Positions 53,086 through 59,226 of a stretch of 59,226 nt of DNA are shown one piece after another. The DNA lies in assembly GCA_900107575.1 (NCBI GenBank), contig FNQX01000026.1, positions 1-59,226 on the forward strand, in the 5' to 3' direction. The notes under the pieces are model-generated. The model had not been told where the DNA came from. It saw only the letters and a list, made by a program, of their open reading frames with translations, and did not search any database. The position numbers and the translations under genes were made by a program. Each line of letters begins with the position of its first letter. Position 1 is the first letter of the stretch. Source of the stretch: Lachnospiraceae bacterium NK3A20 (lineage in GTDB: Bacteria > Bacillota > Clostridia > Lachnospirales > Lachnospiraceae).

Positions 53086-54300
53086 GGTCAGGAGCCGGAT
53101 GCTCTTCTTGAAGGATGGAATCTTCGCAATCTTTTCCTGGAACTCACGCTCTCTGATCTTCGGCGTCACGAACGCGAACTCATCATTTTTGTTCTCATTG
53201 ACAACGATCTGGATCTCATTCCCGAAGGCTTCCGTTGCCTTGACGAGATCTTCCTTCGCGATGCGGACGAAATACCGGTCCTCCCACTCCATCGGATCAT
53301 AGAGCACCGCATCCGTGTCCTTGAGGCCGATGTCGATGTTGTGTCCGATATTCTGGCAGCACTCGACGATGTCCGAAACAACAGCCGAGGCGGTCGGCAG
53401 CTTCCCCGCGCCGGAACCGTAGAACATCAGGTCTCCGACCATGTTGCCGTGGACCAGGATGCCATTGTAAACATCGGCGACGCCGTACAGCGGATGTCCC
53501 TTGGGCACGAGATAGGGCGCACACCGGACATACACTTTCCCGCTTTCCTTATCGTGCGTGCAGACGCCGAGGAGCTTGATGTGGCTGTGGATCTGTTTCG
53601 CATAGACGAAATCGTCCGTATCTATATTCGTAATGCCTTCGCAGGGAACCTGCTGATATTTCACATTCCCGCTGGTGACAAGGGATGCAAGGATCGCGAT
53701 CTTGCGGCAGGGATCATACCCTTCGATGTCGGCTTCCGGATTGCGTTCCGCGAAACCGTTGTCCTGCGCTTCTTTGAGACAGGTGGCAAAGTCCAGACCC
53801 TCCCGCTCCATCTTCGTTAAGATGTAGTTGGTCGTGCCGTTCAGAATGCCGATGACAGAAGTGATGAACTCCTGCGAAAAGGAGGTGCGCAGCGGCCGCA
53901 GCACCGGAATGCCGCCGCCCACGGACGCCTCGAAGAGATAGCTGCAGTTGTGCTGCGCCGCGATGACAGCCAGCTGTCCACCCAGCGCGTCGACGAGCTC
54001 CTTGTTGGACGTGCAGACACTCTTGCCTCTCTCGAGCGCCGCCTTCGAGAACTCGCAGGCAGGACTCTTGCCTCCCATGGTCTCGCAGACCACCTGTACC
54101 TCGGGATCGTCCAGGATCACGTTGATGTCGTGTACCACTCTGTCGCCGTACGGAGAGTCCGGGAAATCGCGCAGATCCAGGATGTATTTCACATGGATGC
54201 CTTCCGGGAAGTCCCGGCGGATCTCTGCCTGATTCTGATCAATGACCTCGGCAACACCGCTGCCGACCGTGCCAAATCCAAGGATCGCTACCTCTACCAT
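53080..54300 (-). CDS. hom: homoserine dehydrogenase
   Basis: 406 aa. NAD(P)-binding GFGTVGSGVAEVI at the N-terminus, KSVCTSNKELVDA and GGGIPVLRPLR with the active-site region LNGTTNYILTKME, FAERNPEADIEGYD. The C-terminal ACT-like part is short, similar to Clostridia forms. Reduces aspartate semialdehyde to homoserine, feeding threonine and methionine. It is downstream of the ACT protein gene, a common pairing in Firmicutes. Confidence 0.96.
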   Translation of the reverse strand: MVEVAILGFGTVGSGVAEVIDQNQAEIRRDFPEGIHVKYILDLRDFPDSPYGDRVVHDINVILDDPEVQVVCETMGGKSPACEFSKAALERGKSVCTSNKELVDALGGQLAVIAAQHNCSYLFEASVGGGIPVLRPLRTSFSQEFITSVIGILNGTTNYILTKMEREGLDFATCLKEAQDNGFAERNPEADIEGYDPCRKIAILASLVTSGNVKYQQVPCEGITNIDTDDFVYAKQIHSHIKLLGVCTHDKESGKVYVRCAPYLVPKGHPLYGVADVYNGILVHGNMVGDLMFYGSGAGKLPTASAVVSDIVECCQNIGHNIDIGLKDTDAVLYDPMEWEDRYFVRIAKEDLVKATEAFGNEIQIVVNENKNDEFAFVTPKIREREFQEKIAKIPSFKKSIRLLTI

Positions 54301-54382
54301 CGTTACCTTCTTTCTATTCTCTTTCTATTCTTCTCTATTTCGCTGTTCATTCTCCCCAAGAGAGCCGGGGATGGGGCTTTGC

Positions 54383-54436
54383 GCCTGCGTGAATTTATCG
54401 CGCGGGTACCGCAAAATACGCGGCACTGGGCAGAAG
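54383..54436 (+). repeat. 54-bp dispersed element, copy 2
   Basis: Ungapped match of about 70 percent by eye to the minus strand of 7089-7142. It sits in the gap between the ACT-protein and hom genes, antisense to them. Confidence 0.6.
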
Positions 54437-54444
54437 TTTATTCC

Positions 54445-54888
54445 TCAGATTCCCTGCCGGCCCGTGATGCGGATCTTCTGCACGCCGTGCAGCGCCTCGA
54501 GCCCCGTCATGATCTGCTGGATATTCTCCGTCTTCTCCAGGATCTGAATGGAGAGCGACACGTTGGCGAGTCCGTTCATCGGGATAGACTGGTGAATGGT
54601 CAGGATGTTCGCCTCCCCGGCAGCGATGACCCGGAGGATGTCCGAGAGAACGCCGGTCTCATCCGAGATGTCGAGCGAGAGGGAGAGTGTCATGCCGGCG
54701 ATGCTGTCGTGGAATTCCTCGATGTCGTTTTTGAATTTATAATACGAGCTGCGGCTGATACCGACCCTGGCAGCTGCTTCCTGCACGGTACGCACCTCTC
54801 CCGCGGCGAGCAGTTTGTTGACTTCCACAACCTTCTGCAGCACCTCGGGGACCGCCTCTTTTCGGATGACATAATATTCTGAACTCAT
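54445..54888 (-). CDS. ACT-domain protein (PheB/UPF0735-like)
   Basis: 147 aa from ATG 54888. An N-terminal HTH-like segment (VQEAAARVGISRSSYYKFKN) is followed by an ACT domain (about 70-145: LSLSLDISDETGVLSDIL; INILTIH-like ANILTIHQSIPMNGLANVSL). PheB-type proteins commonly precede hom and are thought to sense an amino acid. It lies first in an ACT-hom operon with a promoter and a dyad upstream. Confidence 0.9.
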   Translation of the reverse strand: MSSEYYVIRKEAVPEVLQKVVEVNKLLAAGEVRTVQEAAARVGISRSSYYKFKNDIEEFHDSIAGMTLSLSLDISDETGVLSDILRVIAAGEANILTIHQSIPMNGLANVSLSIQILEKTENIQQIMTGLEALHGVQKIRITGRQGI

Positions 54889-54976
54889 AGCCTGCTGTTT
54901 TCCCTGCTCCGCAATCCTGTCCTCACATGATGACCAGTTCGCGGACGCGCTTCTCTGGCACACTGCCGGAAAGCCA

Positions 54977-55044
54977 TGTCCACATATTATGGACATTTGT
55001 TCGTGCATAGTGGATATGCTACCATCCAAGCGCCACAGTTGCAA
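54977..55044 (-). promoter_or_regulatory. promoter and candidate operator of the ACT-hom operon
   Basis: Minus strand -35 TTGCAA (55039-55044), 17-bp spacer, -10 TAGCAT (55016-55021). A palindrome TGTCCA-N7-TGGACA (54977-54995) lies about 15-30 nt into the transcript and is a plausible repressor site. Confidence 0.6.
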
Positions 55045-55067
55045 TCGAAATGTTACACAAATGTGCC

Positions 55068-55096
55068 TTTACTTTACAACTTTAGCATGGTAAAAT
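55068..55096 (+). promoter_or_regulatory. promoter of the yerC-yfhO operon
   Basis: -35 TTTACT (55068-55073), 17-bp spacer, -10 TAAAAT (55091-55096); divergent from the ACT-hom promoter. Confidence 0.6.
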
Positions 55097-55128
55097 TTCA
55101 CAGTAACCACAGTTAACCAAGCGATCGC

Positions 55129-55165
55129 AAGGAAGGACTCCCTGACCGGGCCGACTTCCTTTTTT
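55129..55165 (+). terminator. leader terminator upstream of yerC
   Basis: AAGGAAG (55129-55135) pairs with CTTCCTT (55155-55161), running into further T residues; inner CCC/GGG stem. It lies between the promoter and the RBS, so it would prematurely end transcription unless prevented. Confidence 0.65.
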
Positions 55166-55224
55166 ACTGCCGTTGTTACACAGTCACACCTTTGTGGAAA
55201 AGGAATCAATCGGAGGCATACCCT

Positions 55225-55533
55225 ATGAACAAAAAGATCAGAACCGAATCGGTGGACCATCTGTTCGACGCCATTATGGCACTGAACAGTCGGGAAGAGT
55301 GCTATGAATTTTTCGAAGACCTGTGCACGGTGAACGAGATCCTCTCGCTCTCCCAACGCTTCGAAGTGGCCACGATGCTGCGCCGCCACGAAACCTATCT
55401 CAGGATCGCGGAACAGACCGGGGCGTCGACCGCGACGATCAGCCGCGTGAACCGCTCGCTCAACTATGGCAATGACGGCTACGATATGGTATTGGACAGG
55501 ATCGAAAATGAAGACGCAGATCAGGACAAATAA
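55225..55533 (+). CDS. YerC/YecD-type TrpR-like DNA-binding protein
   Basis: 102 aa from ATG 55225 (GGAGG 8 nt upstream). TrpR fold: FFEDLCTVNEILSLSQRFEVA and the helix-turn-helix IAEQTGASTATISRVNRSLNYG are the YerC signature. Ligand and regulon are poorly known for this family. Overlaps the next gene by 26 bp. The leader terminator suggests its own expression is attenuated. Confidence 0.93.
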   Translation: MNKKIRTESVDHLFDAIMALNSREECYEFFEDLCTVNEILSLSQRFEVATMLRRHETYLRIAEQTGASTATISRVNRSLNYGNDGYDMVLDRIENEDADQDK

Positions 55534-58087
55534 GCCACACTATCACTATATTGCAATCTTTATGACTGGAGCACTGCTGTATCTGGCAGCGGTGCTCCCG
55601 TTTTTAATTTATCACGGCGGAATCTTTTTCTATTACGGCGACTACAACGTCCAGCAGGTGCCATTCTACGTGCTGGCCAACCGAGCCGTGCATGATAAAA
55701 ACTTCTTCTGGAACCCGAGAGTCGACCTCGGCTCCAACATGGGCGGCGCCTTCGCGTTCTATCTCTGGGGCTCGCCGTTTTTCTGGCTGTCCACGCTATT
55801 CCCGGAAAAGTGGGTCCCCTACCTGCTGCCGTTTCTCATGTCGCTGAAATACGGCACTGCGCTCACCTGCGCCTTCGCCTATTTCCGTACGATGGTGAAG
55901 ACGGACCGTGCGGCACTCTTCGGCGCGCTGTTGTACGCATTCTCCGGCTGTCAGGCCGTCAACATTGTCTTCCAGCACATGCACGATGCCTCGGCGTTCT
56001 TCCCGCTCTATCTCTACGCCTTCGACCGCTTCGTTCAGGGCACGGCGGCGAACGCCTCCTGCGGCCTCTCCTCCATCCCTCCCCTTTCGGAAAACAAAAG
56101 GCGGCGCGGCAGTTTCGTGATCTACCGTCTCCCTTTCGTCCTCATGACGGCGCTCTCGTCGGTCGTCAACTACTATTTCTTCTTCGGGCAGGTCATCTTC
56201 CTCATTCTGTACTACCTGCTCCGCTACGTGGCAGGCACCGGGAGGAAGGCAGGTGAAGTATTCCGCCAGATTCTCTCCCTCATCGCGCATGGCGCGCTGG
56301 GGCTGGCTCTCTCCGCCTTTTTCCTCGTGCAGGTGGTAGACATTCTCTCCGGCAACGCAAGGATTGCGGATGTGCTGGCAGGATACGATATGATCGCCTA
56401 CAAAGAGCCGACCACGCCTTTTGCGATTGTGAAGTCCATGTTCATGGTTCCTGACATCATCGGCCGCGGCACCCTGTTCACGAATGACCAGGTGAAGAAC
56501 AGCTCCCTCTCCGTCTATATACCGGGCTTTGCGCTGTCCGGCGCCATTGCGATGCTGCGCAGGGAGAGGGGCAGACGCTCCTTCCTGAGGCGCCTGTTCA
56601 TCGCCTCCCTCATTATCGCCTTTGTCCCGGCCCTCAATGCGGTATTCTCCGCGATGAACGCGGAATACTACGCGAGATGGTTCTACATGCCCGTCCTGTT
56701 CCTTGCGCTCGCAACTGCCATGGAGCTCGAGAGGGGAGATAAGGAAGAGCTCGGCTTCGGCCTTGGCGTCTCTTCCCTTGCCTTCCTCGTCCTCATCCTC
56801 CTCTCCTTCCTGCCGACCAGGGGCGAGGACGGGTATCTGTCCTGGTTCTCCCTCCTGGAATATCCCCGCCTCTTCTATGTCGAGGTGCTGGCGACCGCGA
56901 TCGCGCTCATCCTCGCGGCCATTATCGTCTTCTTCCCCGCGGGCGCAGAGCGAATCCGTGACACCAAGGCTGAGGAGAAGGAAGGGGCTGCCCGGGACAA
57001 AGTCAGGTTCCGGTCTGTGGCTGCATATATCCTGCGCCTGCGTCCCCGCACTTTCCACGGCACTGCATCCGGGCTCGTGACGCGCCGCGCGCTCATCCTG
57101 ACGATGCTCATCTGCGTAGTGACAACCGTGGGCGTTGTGTTCAACGGCAATTCCCTTATCGCCAGATCCGGCGGTACAAAGTGGCGGCAGCAGATGCTGG
57201 ACAACGTGCCGGTGCTGCCAGACTATGACGCCAATGACGGCAGCTGGATCAGGGTCGAGGCCGACGGAACCTCTACCAACTATGAGATGGTCTGGGGCTA
57301 CCCTACCCTGCACTGCTTCGAGAGTACCGTCACGCCGTCCATCGTCGAATTCTATAAGGGCATTGGTGTCTCGCGCACCGTGGACAGCAAGATGAATTTC
57401 TCTCATGTCGGCGCAAGATACCTCCTCTCCCTCCGCTATTATCTGGAGAATTCCATCATTCACCAGGATGAGACCTACGACGACAAGGGAGGGCTCGCAG
57501 GCTTTGAACTCGCCGGCGAATCCAATGGCTACAACATTTACGAGAACCAGCATTACATCCCCATGGGCTTTACCTTCGACTCCTACATGACGGAGGGGGA
57601 CTACGAGGCAATTGACAACGATACAGCGCAGGATCGGCTGCTCGTCAAAGATCTCATTCTGAACGAAGAGACCGCCGCACAGTATGGGCACCTTCTGACC
57701 CGCGATACCGGCACGGAACGGATCCAGCTCTCCAAAGAAGAACTGGAGAGACAGGCGGATGAAAGGGCTGCCACCTCGTGCACCGCATTTGCTTTTGACA
57801 ACCAGGGGTTCACCGCGACGACAGCGGATCTGCCCAAAGAGAATCTTCTCTTCCTCTCCGTCCCCTATGACAAGGGATTCACCGCTTACATTGACGGAAA
57901 GGAAACTGACATCCTCCGCGCGGACTGGGGACTCATGGCAGTCGACGTTCCGGAAGGCAGTCACGAGATCCGTTTCACCTACCTGCCCTACGGGTTCCGA
58001 ATTTCTTGCGTGATCTCACTCTCGGCCCTCGCATTCATCATATTGTTGTCAGTTATTACTAGAAACACTATATCCGGTACGCGGTGA
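55508..58087 (+). CDS. YfhO-like polytopic membrane protein
   Basis: 859 aa from ATG 55508 inside yerC. About twelve hydrophobic helices in the first 560 residues and a roughly 250-residue C-terminal outside domain, closed by a last helix (FRISCVISLSALAFIILLSV). The N-terminal FFYYGDYNVQQVPFYVLANR and DLGSNMGGAFAFYLWGSPFFW segments resemble YfhO/GT-C proteins, which use lipid-linked sugars to decorate teichoic acids or other surface polymers. D-x-N-x-Q near residue 55 may be the catalytic loop. Donor and acceptor unknown. Confidence 0.88.
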   Translation: MKTQIRTNKPHYHYIAIFMTGALLYLAAVLPFLIYHGGIFFYYGDYNVQQVPFYVLANRAVHDKNFFWNPRVDLGSNMGGAFAFYLWGSPFFWLSTLFPEKWVPYLLPFLMSLKYGTALTCAFAYFRTMVKTDRAALFGALLYAFSGCQAVNIVFQHMHDASAFFPLYLYAFDRFVQGTAANASCGLSSIPPLSENKRRRGSFVIYRLPFVLMTALSSVVNYYFFFGQVIFLILYYLLRYVAGTGRKAGEVFRQILSLIAHGALGLALSAFFLVQVVDILSGNARIADVLAGYDMIAYKEPTTPFAIVKSMFMVPDIIGRGTLFTNDQVKNSSLSVYIPGFALSGAIAMLRRERGRRSFLRRLFIASLIIAFVPALNAVFSAMNAEYYARWFYMPVLFLALATAMELERGDKEELGFGLGVSSLAFLVLILLSFLPTRGEDGYLSWFSLLEYPRLFYVEVLATAIALILAAIIVFFPAGAERIRDTKAEEKEGAARDKVRFRSVAAYILRLRPRTFHGTASGLVTRRALILTMLICVVTTVGVVFNGNSLIARSGGTKWRQQMLDNVPVLPDYDANDGSWIRVEADGTSTNYEMVWGYPTLHCFESTVTPSIVEFYKGIGVSRTVDSKMNFSHVGARYLLSLRYYLENSIIHQDETYDDKGGLAGFELAGESNGYNIYENQHYIPMGFTFDSYMTEGDYEAIDNDTAQDRLLVKDLILNEETAAQYGHLLTRDTGTERIQLSKEELERQADERAATSCTAFAFDNQGFTATTADLPKENLLFLSVPYDKGFTAYIDGKETDILRADWGLMAVDVPEGSHEIRFTYLPYGFRISCVISLSALAFIILLSVITRNTISGTR

Positions 58088-58112
58088 TTCTGCCGCGTTA
58101 ATACGGCAGAAT
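58087..58112 (+). terminator. hairpin after the YfhO-like gene
   Basis: ATTCTGCCG pairs perfectly with CGGCAGAAT around an 8-nt loop; it overlaps the final base of the stop codon and lacks a T tract. Confidence 0.55.
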
Positions 58113-58161
58113 GAGCAGGCTGAAAACGTTGAAAATATAAGGAATTTGATGAAAATTCTTC

Positions 58162-58190
58162 TTTACTTTCACTAAAACGTGTGCTATGTT
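58162..58190 (+). promoter_or_regulatory. cold-shock gene promoter
   Basis: -35 TTTACT (58162-58167), 17-bp spacer, -10 TATGTT (58185-58190). Confidence 0.7.
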
Positions 58191-58194
58191 CGAC

Positions 58195-58243
58195 TTGCTG
58201 CAGAACTCGAGGAAACGAGCGGCAGCAAAGATTACATTTTTTT
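58195..58243 (+). promoter_or_regulatory. structured csp leader
   Basis: TTGCTGC (58195-58201) pairs with GCAGCAA (58222-58228) around an inner CTCG/CGAG stem. A seven-T run follows nine bases later (58237-58243), then the RBS TTGGAGGT. It resembles a displaced terminator or a temperature-responsive leader. Confidence 0.55.
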
Positions 58244-58266
58244 ATTTCTTTTGGAGGTAGTTCAAA

Positions 58267-58470
58267 ATGAACAAGGGTACTGTTAAGTGGTTTAACAACC
58301 AGAAGGGTTACGGCTTCATCTCTGATTCTGACGGAAACGATGTATTCGTACACTATTCCGGAATCAATGTTGAGGGCTTCAAGTCTCTCGATGAGGGGCA
58401 GGAAGTTGAGTACGATGTAATCCAGGGTCAGAAGGGACCTCAGGCCGTTAACGTAACAAAGGCTAACTAA
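58267..58470 (+). CDS. cold-shock domain protein
   Basis: 67 aa, complete CSD. RNP1 KGYGFIS and RNP2 VFVHYS are present with the aromatic patch of [16 protein letters not shown]. Binds single-stranded RNA/DNA and melts secondary structure, acting as an RNA chaperone. HYSGIN replaces the usual HFSAIQ. Strong RBS (GGAGGT). It is the last gene before the right array. Confidence 0.96.
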   Translation: MNKGTVKWFNNQKGYGFISDSDGNDVFVHYSGINVEGFKSLDEGQEVEYDVIQGQKGPQAVNVTKAN

Positions 58471-58477
58471 TCTTTGC

Positions 58478-58542
58478 TTGATCATCCTTTACGGATGAAT
58501 CCTGTGCGGATTGCCTATGTACGGCCGCAACTAATAGATCAA
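58478..58542 (+). ncRNA. candidate multibranch RNA in the csp 3' region
   Basis: A closing stem TTGATC/GATCAA (58478-58483 with 58537-58542) encloses three short hairpins: ATCC/GGAT (58484-58496), ATCC/GGAT (58499-58511) and GCC/GGC (58513-58525). It lies 7 nt after the csp stop, with a bidirectional terminator about 100 nt further on. Confidence 0.5.
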
Positions 58543-58639
58543 AAACAGAACCTTATTCTAAATATAGATTAAAAATTATTTCCAATAATGATTGACCTGA
58601 TTTATAGTAAGTAATTTTGTAATGAGCTCATTAGTAAAA

Positions 58640-58672
58640 AAAGAGCCACCGAAATCGGTGGCTCTTTTTTTG
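58640..58672. terminator. bidirectional terminator after csp
   Basis: AGAGCCACCG pairs perfectly with CGGTGGCTCT around AAAT, flanked by A run and T run, so it works on both strands. Confidence 0.93.
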
Positions 58673-58803
58673 CGCGCTGCGTGATAGACTGGAGAATAAC
58701 TTCCTGGGCTGGTGAATACTTCCGCTCGTCGAACAATTGCTGTCCATCTAATAGCTGCCACGCTTGCGTGGTGGGGCATTTGAAGTCTTTGGGTAAGAGG
58801 GTT

Positions 58804-59226
58804 TTCGACAATTCCGGCCTGTCCACTGGATTTTGTCGAAGGCTTTCGACAGTATGAAGGGTTCTGGGCGTTCCTGTCGAAAAGTTTCGACATGGCAGGC
58901 TGATCTAGAGATATATGTCGAGGGCTTTCGACACCATGAGGCGATCTGCACGTTCCTGTCGAAAGGTTTCGACATGGCAGGTCGATCTAGAGATATATGT
59001 CGAAGGCTTTCGACACCATGAAGCGTTCTGGGCGTTCATGTCGAAAGGTTTCGACATGGCAGGCTGAGCTAGAGATATATGTCGAGGGCTTTCGACACCA
59101 TGAAGCGTTCTGGGCGTTCATGTCGAAAGGTTTCGACATGGCAGATCAAACAAGAAAGCTATGTCGAAAGCATTCGACATGGCAGGTCGATCTAGCGGTA
59201 TATGTCGAAGGCTTTCGACACCATGA
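58804..59226. repeat. 41-bp-phased palindrome array (right)
   Basis: TGTCGAA-N4-TTCGACA sites start at 58834, 58875, 58916, 58957, 58998, 59039, 59080, 59121, 59162 and 59203, exactly 41 bp apart, with a right-arm half-site at 58804-58810. Two spacer classes alternate. Read on the opposite strand, the spacers align to those of the left array (both end CCTGCCA, or contain TTCAT), so the arrays are inverted relatives. Sites 58916 and 59080 carry TGTCGAG. It continues off the right edge. Confidence 0.97.

Noticed and set aside
55796-57964. 722-codon minus-strand frame opposite the YfhO-like gene
   Set aside because: Antisense shadow without RBS or motifs; the plus strand carries the membrane protein.
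58748-59021. Short frames through the right array
   Set aside because: Same reason as for the left array; repeat-derived and without translation signals.

Overview
The window looks like chromosome from an anaerobic Gram-positive Clostridia, most likely the Lachnospiraceae. Pointers are the DapL route to lysine, AddAB instead of RecBCD, a class B sortase, ECF and TRAP transporters, TrpR-like YerC, a DUF5685-like gene, and a GlnRS with the signature VVTGKR in place of the usual VMSKR. Nearly all of it is ordinary chromosomal housekeeping. No rRNA, tRNA, transposase, integrase or CRISPR array was seen. Both ends run off inside related repeat arrays, so the window may be one whole contig broken at a multicopy repeat.

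Layout: (1) 1-696, a palindrome array with a 41-bp period. (2) 0.77-8.8 kb, minus strand: a TRAP transporter (dctP-dctQ-dctM), its likely sensor kinase/AraC-type response regulator pair, and an orphan second TRAP binding protein with a YcxB-like protein and a broken carboxymuconolactone decarboxylase gene. (3) 8.9-9.4 kb, plus strand: a 44-residue membrane protein and a cupin. (4) 9.5-13.6 kb: an ECF transporter (S, fused A-A, T) followed by a CorA channel. (5) 13.8-15.9 kb, plus strand: a zinc-ribbon membrane protein, a DUF5685-like protein and a J-domain protein in one operon. (6) 15.9-17.7 kb: an AbiE-type toxin-antitoxin pair. (7) 18-30 kb: dapL, dapF, nadE, a methyltransferase, a small exporter, hisC, a polar amino-acid ABC transporter, an EFR1-type flavodoxin/ferredoxin and a glutathione peroxidase. 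(8) 30.5-39.5 kb: a cell-wall amidase with addB-addA. (9) 40-44 kb: a HAD phosphatase, a second array (52-bp period, dyad-symmetric), a uracil permease, a YtxH-like protein and a TetR regulator. (10) 44-54.9 kb: a MocR regulator, glnS, guaB, a class B sortase with a membrane partner, lysC, hom and an ACT-domain protein. (11) 55-58.5 kb, plus strand: yerC, a YfhO-like giant membrane protein and a cold-shock gene. (12) 58.8 kb to the end: a second 41-bp array, related to the first and inverted.

The strongest unexplained signal is repeat architecture. The end arrays consist of an 18-bp inverted repeat, TGTCGAA-N4-TTCGACA, separated by spacers of exactly 23 bp. The arms hardly vary while the centre does, which looks more like a binding site for a dimeric protein than an RNA hairpin. 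The repeats at 40.7-41.0 kb have a different core (GGGCCAATA), a 52-bp period, and flip orientation at one dyad. Both periods are close to whole numbers of helical turns (about 4 and 5). A looser 54-bp dispersed element links 7.1 and 54.4 kb, with partial copies at 9.5 and perhaps 18.6 kb. Several leaders and trailers (ecfS, yerC, csp, and the region downstream of the EFR1 gene) show structures that could be regulatory RNAs. All calls come from reading the sequence; no database search or folding program was run.
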